Source of the DNA: Oreohelix idahoensis
Taxonomy: Eukaryota; Mollusca; Gastropoda; Stylommatophora; Oreohelicidae
Assembly: GCA_024509875.1 (NCBI GenBank)
Contig: JAMPIV010014129.1
Span: 1-64,000, forward strand
Direction of reading: 5' to 3'
Length of the DNA stretch: 64,000 nucleotides
Shown here: positions 12,577-23,758 of the stretch, one piece after another
Position numbering within the stretch: position 1 is the first letter of the stretch
Layout: each line of letters opens with the position of its first letter
Program-made: the position numbers and the translations under genes
The notes under the pieces: model-generated
Database searches by the model: none
What the model was told of the DNA's origin: nothing
The model's input: only the letters and a program-made list of their open reading frames with translations

Positions 12577-12578
12577 AA

Positions 12579-13923
12579 TGATGACGCCCAATTTATATTA
12601 TGATTGAGTAATTGGCCGCCAAATGACGCGTGCACCATGGTGTGAGTGATGGTGCCCGTGATCTGGTTTTGTGAAGTGTGTAGGTGATGTACAGTCAAAC
12701 AATGATCATACAAAAACAGGGCAATCCATACAAAGACGTCAGTTAACTCACGACGTATAAAGTCAATGATGCTTGTAACAGCTAGTGACGTTTTTCTGTA
12801 TCATTTATTGTGGACGCCACAGTGACAAAATGTATACGCGAATATGTAGGTACATCAGACAGTCATTATCACAGCAACAATGTCAGTATAGCAATGGACG
12901 GTAGACAGCATCATAATAAAGGTGATTCACAGGCATGTCAATACATTATAAGGCTGTAATGTAGTCGGGAAAATTCTCCATCCCTTTCTATCTTAGCCAG
13001 AAGATAACCAGATGTATGAGATCAGTTCACTCTCCTTAATCTGACTTCAGCAAGACAGGCACGTCTGCCGAAGTATAAATAATGTCCTCAAAAATATCCT
13101 CTAGATAACAAAGGTTTTCCAAACCTAGTTCATGTAACAAAGTAGCAAGTAATGATCCTTGGGACATGCATCAACCGATGCAGTACAATACAGCGACATG
13201 TGAGCTGGGAAAACATCTCGTGACAACGCCTTTCGAAGACAGGCTAATGAATCAAATATATCGCTCACGAAGACCAAAAAAATCGATAGAGTTAAATGAA
13301 CGACCCAAAAATTTAAAGCCATTCATTTCAGGAAATACCAGAACCTTGCCTTCAGGAAATACACACAGAAATATTACGCCTCCCGGCGAAATGTGGAAAT
13401 ACAAAAAACGATAGGAGAGTTTAAAAAAAGTTAATTTCACATAGAAAAATAAATAATTACGCCTCCCGGCATGTGGAAATTATATCATCGAATAAACGAA
13501 ATATCCATTAAGAGGACTTCACATTCCTGGCAGAACAAAAAATAGCGGAGATCCCCTCTCAGCGGGGCATCTTCCTAGCTATTCAAAATCGCTCACTGAC
13601 TGGTGGGCGGAAATCGATCGACCAAGAAGCAAGACCAGTCATGCGCAGTCCAGCGCAAAATGACCACAGCTCAGAACTTAAGACGCAAGGACCTTTACTA
13701 CGAACCAGCGTAAGAATGATTACCTTAAAAGGATAACCCAACAGGTTGCCAACCGTTTTCTGAGAAAACGGCCTAGCATAGCAAACTTAACTGCATTCAA
13801 TACCAACGCGAGGAGACAGCTGCTTACCGAGAAAAGTGACTATAAATTTCAAGCAGTTGTTGCCCTTGCGTTATAAAATATATATTGTAATAAAACGATG
13901 TTGCGAGAATTTCTCACGCAACA
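12579..13923 (-). repeat. 5' LTR of element A (1345 bp)
   Basis: It has TG...CA ends and matches 4162-5390. Outside a patch at about 13241-13495 I see about six substitutions, all transitions. Inside that patch there are many insertions and deletions relative to the 3' LTR, and the longer copy shows internal duplications (a CGCCTCCCGGC motif at about 13377 and 13459, and TCAGGAAATA near 13328 and 13350). Confidence 0.93.
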
Positions 13924-13928
13924 ATATT
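13924..13928. repeat. Target site duplication of element A, right (ATATT)
   Basis: This is the exact partner of 4157-4161. Together they fix both ends of element A to the base. Confidence 0.9.
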
Positions 13929-14583
13929 CTATTAATGTTAGTGACCCCAAAATTTGCGCACTGCTAACCCCAGCAGACGCCGTCATTTAAAATAACACCG
14001 TAACATGCAAACATATGAACATACATAATAAGCACTACGACATTATATAATGTATGGTACTATATAATACAATAATTCATTATCCAAAAAAAAAATTAAG
14101 TGTAAAAAACACTGTAGCAATCTTAAACCAACTCCTAAAGAAAAAAAATAGATCACAACTCCGGGGTCCTTGACAGTATTATGTACACCGCACGAAGTAA
14201 CGTCATACAATACCGGGTCAACAGGCTGACTTGGCTGCGCTTGACTAGACACCTGGTCGTAAGTTGACCTACATTCCTCTCACAGTAAAAAACAACCTCG
14301 GTGCAATAATTCTTAACGCAAAGCCGAATACTGTGGGAAAATACAAATGAAAATGTCTATTTCAATCACTTTGTGAGATTTATTGAAGTAAAACAGAAAG
14401 TTAGTCTTACATTTACCCAAACGTGTGGCAGTGAAAACGTCTGGTTTCTATATGATGCCATCATTTCCTCGTCACATAGCCGATAACACAGAAGGATAGG
14501 AACATCTTGACCGAAATGAAGGTCATCACAACAGTAGGCTGAAATAAAATCCTACTTACACACAACGAGATATTCTCTCGAAC
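13929..14583. other. Unassigned spacer right of element A
   Basis: No gene is visible. It contains an AT-rich, partly self-complementary stretch around 14040-14075 and otherwise ordinary AT-rich sequence. Confidence 0.5.
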
Positions 14584-16257
14584 TCAAAATGCATAACAAT
14601 CAGTAGTATTTGAAACAATACTCTTACTGTTACCTTGTCTATAACCAAGTTTGTTTTTTTGTTGTGCAACATTATTATGATTAGTATTTCTTCTTCTATA
14701 AAAATATCTAACCGATGGATTTTGTTGTGTTCTAGAACCATCATTATAAGGCTGATAACCTTTATTGTAGTTATTTCTTTCACCAAAATTGTTTATATTC
14801 TCCTTTGTGACAATATGCTTACCAAATTGCTCAGTACTAGTGATAACAAAATCCTTATAGTTATCAACATGTTGAATTTTATTTTGGGTACAAGTCTTAC
14901 TAATAGCTTTATCCCTTATTACCTGTTTATCAGAATTTCCATAATTAGAATAATGATTGGTCTTTTGAGCTCTGCCTTGAAATTTATCTCCATTTTTTTT
15001 TTGCAATCTATAGAACTGACTGTTATAGCAGAATTATTTTGCTGGCCTGACGCCATGAGTCAGTATTTTTTCCAGACGTAGTACGTGGGAAATTGTATTT
15101 GCCACGTAGGGATCTACGTCCATCATGTTCGATTTTCGTCTCAGCAAAGAATGTATAGGGCTAGCTCCTTGCTTGTTTTACTTGTTGATAAACAACCTTC
15201 TGTCTACTACTGTCAACATTGACAGTAGACAACCCCTTGATGCCTAAAACAACATCTACCAAACCCTTAACTCTTTTTCTCAGATCACTAATCTCAGCAT
15301 TTCTAAGTGAGATATCTTCGCTTTGTTGCTTAATTAAGTCATTAGATGTTAAAACCTTACTCTTCTCTTCCATGAGTAATTTCTCAATATCAGTCATTTC
15401 CTCTTTCTTAAACGATAACTCCTTTACTCTCTTTTCTACATCCTTTTCTTTGCTAGCCCTCAACTGTGTTAAGTCCATCTGAAGTTCCTCAGTGTCACTA
15501 TCATAGCTATATACTACTTCATCAATCTTCTTTGGAAATACTGTATAGTTTTCTTTCAGTTGGTGACTACAACTCTCATTGTCACTCAGTAGCTCAGCAA
15601 GTGTTTCATTACATAACTTTTCATATTTCTTGGCATGAACTTTTAATTTTTCACAAATATCATTTTTCTCTTGAACTTCACGAGTGAGATTACCTATTTT
15701 GCTATTCGTTTGTTCAATCTGAACTTCCAAATCTTTCACCTTACTGCACGCAGAGTCTAATGCTGTTTTTACATTAGCAAGCTCCAAGTTTGATTTCTGT
15801 AACTCACTTGTGAGCTTAGACACTGTTTCTTGTAATCTATTCTTTTCAGCACTATCCTGTAAAAACTTATCTCTCTCCTGTAAAGCACTCTGTTTGTTTA
15901 CTTTTGTTTGTTTCTCATTCTTCAATTCCCTTTTCTGCACGTCAGACTATTTTGTATATACTTTGCACAATATGTCCGTGTTCAACCTCAATATATTGCT
16001 GCAAAAAACACATGAAGGTGCCGTAGCAAATTAACCAAATCCTTAGCCATTACCAAATTACAAACAAACTTAAAGTTATGTTCAGCAAATAACTCTAGGG
16101 ATGCTGACACGTTAATCAAAAAATCATCCATCACCCATGCTCCAAGTCGTGGGCCTCTCAATCCCTTTTTATCTCTTCCTACCACCAATGCACACTCCAG
16201 CATAGGTCTTATATCTGTAGGATCTACATCACACTCATGATCCATATCAAAATCCAT
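14584..16257 (-). pseudogene. Broken coiled-coil, gag-like gene of unknown element
   Basis: Three minus-strand open stretches line up end to end. 16257-15988 (89 codons from an ATG) is a globular acidic start. 15940-15161 (about 260 codons) is almost entirely coiled coil rich in Lys, Glu, Leu and Ser. 15006-14584 (about 140 codons) is rich in Asn, Gln, Tyr, Arg and Lys and resembles a nucleic-acid-binding tail. They are separated by a shift at a T run near 16010, a stop near 15950, and one or more shifts and a stop between 15160 and 15006. Acidic start, coiled coil and basic Asn-rich tail suggest a retroelement Gag, but no protease or pol follows and no zinc knuckle is seen. A decayed host gene cannot be excluded. 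Confidence 0.5.
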
Positions 16258-19200
16258 AGTGACCTATTCACCCAGTTCACTATATGTATCAACCACTTAT
16301 AATTATAATAAGTTTATGTCCTTGGAAATTTAGACAATTAATTTCCACCTCACACAATAAATATTTCCTCAAGAGATTAATGTATTAAATTATGTATCAA
16401 TTCTCAATTATTATGCACCAAATCCTATACTAAACAGTTAATAGAATACATAATACGTGATATGAGAAGACTTGATAGAATACATACATAAACACAGTTT
16501 CCACAACAACAAAAACCACTTATCTTGCAAATAGCAAAAAGTTCCTTCTTTTCCCGTTACAATCGATGGGCATCAGATGATACACCATAAGCAGACTCCC
16601 ATGTCAACTCTCACTCCACCTTAATACAGTATGCTATGTTGTCGTACACAGCACGTGGAAACTGGAAACTGGAAACAGTACAAGTTATCCACTTGTTCCC
16701 CCCCCCCCCCCTGTCGTCGCGAAGGTACACTGTCTGTCACTCTTGTTGCAAAGAGTTACCTGATATTTCGAACTTGCATAAAAAACTGGAACATACTGCA
16801 ATTCTCATAATGCAGATATCGCTGATGATGACGAATCAGGACAGGTCGCCACAACCATGTCAAAGTTAACTTGAAAATTTCACTCCGAAACGTAGAACTG
16901 GACACGCTGCAGAAATGTCATAAGGAGACATGTAAACACAAGACGCATCACCGTGTCACCGATTACAGGTCATGAGCGACACACAACTGTCTGTGTATAG
17001 TAGAGGTGTTGCCGATTACAGGTCACGATCGACACAAAAACTGTAGAAGATTCGCCTTTGTTTCTTAACAATGTAGAAGTAAGAAAAGGCGTTCTAAATC
17101 CAAGCCACGCCCACACAGGGCTATTAATTGCTCTTATAACGTGAATTCGTGGTCATTACGCCCGAAAAACTGGGCCACCACTGATAATGTATCGCTGTTA
17201 ACAATTCTGATAAAGCTATCCCAGGGTAATTGGTACTGTTAATATATGGTTGGCAAGAGTATATCTCTGTTGAAGTGATTAGACTGTTGGAGTACATGCG
17301 CCCACACAGAGCAGATGATAAATGGGTTAGCTCTGTATTGTCCCTGTGTATAAAGTATGTAGTGAGTGGTATGAAGGGTACAGTCACTCACCCTGTACTG
17401 TCAAGCATAGATCAACGAATCAGACTGGTGTTCATTTCCAATTGACAGCATATAATTTATTCACACAGCAACATCAATCCGGTACGATACACTACACAAG
17501 TACAACAGCATTCACAAAATCAATAATAATCAATTGCGCAAAAGGTCACAGCTGTTCAGTATGATGTAAACCCTGTTTACATCGCAGTTCTAATGTTACA
17601 TCAGTAAATTCACCAGAACGACTGCTAATACTGCAGTTACAAAAACGCCACACAGGCTTAAATCTATAGGAATACTTCAACGACTGTATACACTGCAATT
17701 ACCAAAACGCCACACAGGCTTAAATATATATATTCAAAAGACTGTCCGCTCTGCAGTCTACAAGTAATCTGGCCTACACAACTCCTGGCCTTATAATCTC
17801 TTCAATAACTCTGATATATGTTCATGGATCCTTAAATCTATATATACTCAAAAGACTGGCCTACATAAATCCTGGCCTTATAATCTCTTTAAATAAAGTA
17901 CATTCACCAGAAAACTCTCCCTCCATAAGGAACAATGTCCTTACTATCTCCTAGCGCCGTTCCTGCACAATAGAAATTTATCAGGGAGGTAAATATGATC
18001 CAAAACATCGGCCTGTAGACACCAAGGCCCCAGAACATGTCCTTAACATAAAGTACACCTTATCTTCTCTTATCTGCAGATAATCACACCTAAAATAGGC
18101 AAATAACGGTACACCTCGAAAAATGGCCAAATATCGTCCCCGTACACTACCCTTGGGAACACACACAAGACACTGGGCTGACTCCAGTCAACGCCCCAAA
18201 CTTAGATTCCTCTCCGACTGCCACGGGAACACACATCTCCCGCCAAACAGTCACCGGACTCGGCTGTTCACGGACTAGCCGTGAGCTATTCACAGCCGGC
18301 CGAAACCAGTACAGAATAACTACATGACTAGCGCTCACACGCTTTCTGTACACTCTGTTTTCTAACATATAAATGTTTAACAACTCACAATTAAACAAGC
18401 CGACAAGTGCTACAACCCTGAATTCACACTGTATAATCAGCATAGTACGGATCACTTCCCTTTTTGTCCTTAACATTCCCCTTATATGTACTCTCGCGAA
18501 AATAGCAAAAGTGCGCAAATGAAGGTGTGCATGAACAGTTTGATTATGGGAAGAAGCCAACAACCCGATTTATAAACATTACATGAACTGGAGTTTCGTC
18601 AAACTTCAAACGTTGTTCTCAGAGGCAGTAAATCGACCATGGCTGCTCAGAGGCAGTAATTTTAAAAGATGCACGAACAATTACGAGACATGTTGTCATA
18701 AAATAAATGTTAGTTATTTTCATCATTATCACTGCTCCAGACGTCATTTAGATAAGGTTATTCCATGTCTTCATATTTAATACATCCATACAATTTTCAC
18801 TACAAATATCTAATGACGGTCGCCTGCAATGAAATGACCACAGTAGTGATAGCACCGTATGTAATACATGTAACAGAAACATCATAGTATACTTAATACC
18901 CTGTCAATGTTGACGGGTTATTGCTAGTATATAATACTGCCTAACGTGTTAATAATGCGAAACATAGAATTATAAATATACAACTTACCCCAAAATGTTT
19001 TTGGGATCACTGACTGACTTCTGGCTCAGAGATACAGTTAAGGCAACTTGTTGAAGATGCCTCTTACATGTGTTTTGGGTGTGTTACTTTATAACAAGCT
19101 CCCACTTTGACTCCGTGTTTCAGATTCATCAGATTCCGGTTTTTCTTGCTAATAATGGTAGAGTTTTCCTGGGCTTAAATTCCTCGAGATGATCAAACAA

Positions 19201-20559
19201 AGTCCGGTCCGATAAATGAAATTGTGATTCTATTCTTAACTCTGGCAAATCTAGTTATCTCTTGGTAAGTTGAATTTCACTGTGATCTCAACCGACTACA
19301 GTGTCAGGTTATATTGCATCTTTCGTCCCACGCACGTTATTGTTTACTATTAGACCAGGCTCCAATAAGAAATGTTGTTATGTTTACATCTCGAATGCCG
19401 GCCAATAGCTACAATCATGCGTGGTTTGAAGGCGTCTATTCAAAAACTTTTCTCATATAAAAATTCAGCAAGTTATTTCAAAAGGTCATTTTCCGTATAA
19501 TGAGTTGTTATTTCCGTCGATTCGCGGTAATGATTGCACTACACCTCCCTAAAGTATCACAAATAATGTCCGTGAAAGACTTCTGTCCGGAAGTTATTAC
19601 GACATTCCGTCTTTCAGGTGCATGTCTGTAATATGTCCGCAGACTGGTCATTTATCTCCCCGTCCTTGTGCAAACACCGACCCTCGTGTTACCATCTGGG
19701 CTGTGACTCTTCACGACAGTAATTAGTAAATTTCAATAGCCATATCAGCGCTAAATAAACTTGGTTGGCGTACGTCGAGAATTTTACCAACCTGACTGTC
19801 GGTCAATATTGCATCACCTGTCTACTCTCTGATCAGCGATGGTCACGAAAACAGACAAGACGAATTATTATGGAGAAGAAGTGCAAAACAATGACTAGTA
19901 AATTAACAATACTGCCGAAGAGGAAAAGAGAGCGAACCTATTATGTGACAGCGTCCTAGGCAAACAGCTTAGATATTTGTTTACGGACAACTGGCAGTTG
20001 GTAAGAGAACAGTCGGGCGACCGCAGCTGAGGTTAAAAAGATATGTGAAAAAGTGACATAAATCCCGCAACCTGGTAGGATCAAGCTACTGACCGCGCCA
20101 AGTGACGATGCTCCCTTCGGTGCCAGCTCAGATTCGGCGAAATGGAGCTCTCACAACAAGCAGAAAAGAAAAGAACACACAGAAAGGAACATCCGGTAAA
20201 ATGGGAGCTGAGGCTATCACCTCACGGGCGCATTCAAATAGTCAGTTACGATTGAAGGGGACTGCTACTCACCAGCTTCGGATTTCCCTTGTCACACATT
20301 TCTGTGCTCACACGTCAGTAATGTAAACCAACCAATGTTATTCTATGTCGTTCATCTTTCTCTGCGACCTACTAGACTATTTCGGCCTTTAGAATAACTT
20401 GGCAAGTAAACGCTATTAGAAAAGGTATATATGTAATTGAACCTATAAATGTCTGGGTGTTCCATGATACTATATTCCATAGTTGACGATAGTGTGTTGG
20501 GAATGACCATCGGCAAAAAGACAATTTTTTAAGGGGTATTTACTTGGCCGTTCTATCAT
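16258..20559. other. Long region without a recognisable gene
   Basis: Short open frames (up to 138 codons) look random. Visible structure: a C run of about 12 at 16691-16702; a pair of near-identical 30-base segments containing CGATTACAGGTCA at about 16960 and 17012; local direct repeats at 17640-17890; and a doubled CTCAGAGGCAGTAA at about 18599 and 18643. I see no pol-like motif on either strand. Confidence 0.5.
17640..17890. repeat. Cluster of local direct repeats
   Basis: AACGCCACACAGGCTTAAAT occurs at about 17644 and 17705, each followed by an AT-rich stretch. A second unit with core CTGGCCTTATAATCTCTT occurs at about 17785 and 17871. The units alternate with short CAAAAGACTG segments, so this is a degenerate, irregular tandem array. 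Confidence 0.65.
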
Positions 20560-20870
20560 GATTCTTCTTTGGTCATTGGCCGCTGACTGACAAAGCAATC
20601 AGTGACCATTGCGCCTGGTGACGTCTTATAAAGCAGCAACAAACTGTCTCCACTTTGTTTAGTTGGCAACCATCCTGTGATGCCGCAGCTCTGGTTCATG
20701 CTTTGCATCTCTGCTTACACAGTTCTCCGCCAGGTAGCTTTTGGCCGGCCTCTCTTTCGCTTTCCTTCTAGAATTCATAGTAAGGCAGTTCTGGTGATGA
20801 CGACAGAGTCTGTTATGAGGATGTGGTCAACACAGTTCCAACGTCTACTCGCTATTGTCGTAATTTTATA
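20560..20870 (-). mobile_element. 5'-truncated LINE 3' fragment (same family as 57.5-60.7 kb)
   Basis: The minus strand matches the plus-strand end of the LINE at about 60440-60730, covering the C-terminal coding tail (the GRP-rich segment and the region reading MNQSWG in the better copy) and the start of the 3' end. The match is clearly diverged, with an unbroken run of short identities such as GGCCTCTCTTTCG. Only the last 300 bp is present, as expected of incomplete target-primed reverse transcription. The coding frame is broken. Confidence 0.85.
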
Positions 20871-22636
20871 TAGATAGGCCTAATATATTTATGGTCCCGT
20901 CCGAGCAGAGGTGATATAGTGCGAGCTATGTGAGAGGTAGGTGTGAGAAGTAGTCCTGTTTACGAGGAGAACTGGTGTAAGAAAAAATACAGTCTTGGAT
21001 TAAGTAATTGCTCTAAATTCAGCCTATCTAGTACGACACACTTTAATGGAGACGCACTTTCTCACTTGATACTGATATTCAAATTACACTACCCTCACGT
21101 ACGCACACACAAACAATTTTGTGACATAAATACGTACATAACAGATAAACTATGGGTCACATATAAATGGCAGGGAGGTTTTTGACCAACACTAATAGCT
21201 TAAGGTTTATTAAGGTTATTATATCGTTAGAAAAAAAATCACAACATCAATACATAGTTATCATTACATCAGTGAATTATAGTTACATAAGAGAAAGGAA
21301 ATTTACTCTCATACGCTCCCTCTGATATGTGGAAAAATTAGGGAAGATCCTAACAGAGGTAATTTACCCAAAAGATCAGAACAATGATTGCTAATGGGAG
21401 TGGGGAGTAGTCAAGACGGATAAAGAATATGTCTTTAATTTAAACTATCCAGTAGGCCTTCCGACTTAGTGAGAGATAGATAAAAGAGAAGATGTTATAT
21501 CAGTAGTAACTTAAGAAATAAATTCTTTCGTTCCGTTTCACTTTCTACATACATACGGTGAGCTCACTACAATTATGCTTACCCCTCTGCCGACGCTGCA
21601 TACATTCCATGGAATTAATAAAACACAATGTATTTAAGACTATTATATGTCCTGTTGTTTGTCCTGTTCAGCCCCAGAAAACTCCGTCTAGGCAGCTGCT
21701 ATTTTTCTCGGAGATTCGCTGAATTGGAGCGTTGATTATATATTGTTCCTTGGTATTCCTCTTCGTAATGCAGGAATTTGGTTTGAGATAAGTTTTTTTC
21801 TATGTGGTTTCACTGTTTTCGAAATTTATGTTAATATATGTTTTTCCCCCGGAGTGGTCTAGCCTACAGTGGCTATAACGCTCTCTGTCGTAGTGAATGT
21901 GAAAATACAGCGGAATGTTACTCCCAGGCTGTTCTCGGAAGGAAATAGCCGGGTATGTCCCGTGAATGCTCTCTGTAGAATTTGGTGGTAGGAAAACTTT
22001 ACTGTTATATGGGTTTGTTTAAAGAAATTAGTGCTGTAAGTTCTGCCTCATCGGGCCAGGAAAATTTATATGAATAAGATGAAAAAATCTTCTGGCATTG
22101 TTCCGTTCCAGTTTAACATTTAACACCAATTTTACGTAGCAGTGTTCTGGTTATTTAACCGCTCTCATGGATGGAGAAGGCTGACCGCGAAGGATCTTCA
22201 ACATCAGATTTTTTGGCCGACAATGTGTGTATGTTAGGAACATATAATTGGGATGTCGTAAGACATCTGCTCATGCATCTCTCTAAGAACCGTTGGATCG
22301 CAAAGGTATGATCACCTATATAAAAAAGAATATAGATAACAGGTAATCCTACTATAATTATATTCTAACACCCGCGTTTAGGTAAGACCTGTAAAATTAC
22401 TCCGGTATTTAATTATTTATATTAAAAAGAACTTCACTAGTGTCTAGCTAATATATCGCTTTTAACACTAGCTATGAACAGTTAATTACTTAAGATTTAC
22501 ACAAGATGAAATAGAAATAAATTGTTATTAAACAATTTCGATCGCCTAGCGTCTTATAATTATTTTACGCATCTATTACTCGGGAAATAACGGGTAGTTA
22601 CATTTTCGATTTACATCTGGAGAACTTTGCTATAGG
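20871..22636. other. Unassigned spacer left of element C1
   Basis: No gene is recognised; open frames are under 80 codons. The end of this stretch (22637-22640, TTTA) is the proposed target duplication of element C1. Confidence 0.5.
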
Positions 22637-22640
22637 TTTA

Positions 22641-23758
22641 TTCATGTAGCCGGGGCAGGTGTTCCTTAGGACTGGAACGGCACCATATTACCTTCATGTA
22701 GCAGTGCCGGTATATGCAGTATTTTCAGTTTACTTTACAGAGAGCAGATGTTTAACTGGCCTAATCACCAGAGATTTAGATTTCTCTCTTAAATTTGTGT
22801 TACCAGGTTCGATTTTCTTCTCTTAGGTGTTGATGTAGCGAATTTAATTGAAATGGATAGATTTCTTATCTAGATCTCAAAACTGTAGTAATTCACCTTT
22901 TCAACAGCGTTCGATTTCATGCAAAACTTTTAATATCTTTCAGCATGAAACTTAAAATTTCAACAAAGTCTGGAATTCAGAACATTTTTACAATAATAAG
23001 TATAATAAAATTCTATCATCTCATCAGATGCTTTCATCGATACAAAAATCCCTTTTTGCATCCTTGTCTCGTAGGCCTACTCAATTGTCAAATATGGCGA
23101 ACCTTCTCATTCCACCGTGTTCCTTCTTTTAAGTTACAGTCTTATTTTAGGTTCGACGACATTTACCCATCTCCTCACATTTGTCCTTGATTTCTTTATA
23201 ATCATAAGCATTCCTTGAGTTAAATGCTTTCCAACACAAGAATATTTTCTACTCTACATGGTTTGAGGTGTAAGACTATTTTTTTGCAAATTGACTCAAA
23301 TCCTCGAACCTAGTTCTGCTGCGACTAGGGTTGGGAGCTCTATTCAAAATACATATTTAACGATTGTCACTACTTACGCCAGTAAGAAATATGTATATAT
23401 AACCACTCAATGTCCTGAAATACACATTTTATAAGAAATGTTGAAGTTTGATTTTCTCAAACTAAGAAATATGTAGAGCTGGACCAGATACGACCTCTTG
23501 AGTTGCGCTCTTTCATTCTACTGCCAAAATGGCGTCGTTGTTCCACTTTCCCCGGGGTAAATCTGAGCTATCCGATTGGTCAGGGGAAATCACCCAATTA
23601 TTAGAAATGGCGTGTAGAAGCGACTCTACCCTAAATATGTGACACTATTTATTATTTTCTGTTTCTCATAAAATATAAAATTATGGGGTGGTCTGTGCTT
23701 CCTCTGTCTTGTAAGAATATAGTCTGTTTCCGAAGGAACAACTATGTACACGGCCACA
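22641..23758 (-). repeat. 3' LTR of element C1 (1118 bp)
   Basis: It is nearly identical to 34381-35498. In element orientation it starts with TGTGGCCGTGTACA and appears to end in CTACATGAA; the TG...CA pair would be obtained if the last four bases were excluded, but the boundary of similarity and the TTTA duplication favour including them. Confidence 0.8.

Larger units (their letters stand above)
11128..12578 (-). promoter_or_regulatory. 5' leader of element A with hairpins and repeat arrays
   Basis: This 1451-bp non-coding leader lies between the primer site and the gag ATG. It contains three consecutive potential hairpins (11256-11280, 11238-11254, 11193-11215) with counterparts in element B. 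It also holds a run of 12-bp repeats based on AATGTAAACAAT at about 11447-11515, and four copies of a motif close to CGGCACTTGACCTTCT at 12143, 12182, 12223 and 12261, spaced 38-41 bp. A long structured leader could carry packaging, translation or enhancer/insulator signals; this is inference. Confidence 0.6.
4162..13923 (-). mobile_element. Element A: complete Gmr1-like Ty3/gypsy LTR retrotransposon
   Basis: The element is bounded by LTRs at 4162-5390 and 12579-13923 and flanked by a perfect 5-bp duplication ATATT (4157-4161 and 13924-13928). On the minus strand the order is 5' LTR, primer site, 1.45-kb leader, gag-pol, 0.77-kb 3' region, polypurine tract, 3' LTR. The pol order is protease, integrase, reverse transcriptase, RNase H, which is the Gmr1-like arrangement and not the usual gypsy one. 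A one-base deletion near 10837 breaks gag from the rest; otherwise pol is open. LTR differences outside one messy patch are few and all transitions, so the insertion is fairly recent but older-looking than element B. Confidence 0.95.

Noticed and set aside
17640..17890. CRISPR-like array
   Set aside because: There are only two copies of each unit, with unequal spacing, in an animal genome. They are local duplications.
18147..18563. Minus-strand open frame of 138 codons
   Set aside because: It has no recognisable motif, repeats or coding bias, and no partner frames. It is best treated as random.
20677..20877. Plus-strand open frame of 66 codons
   Set aside because: It is antisense to a LINE tail fragment. 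The same antisense frame appears opposite the LINE at 60379-60606.
22641..23758. Reading this LTR as an independent solo LTR
   Set aside because: It shares variants with 34381-35498 against C2 and the outer flanks carry TTTA on both sides. The weak polypurine tract keeps the alternative open.
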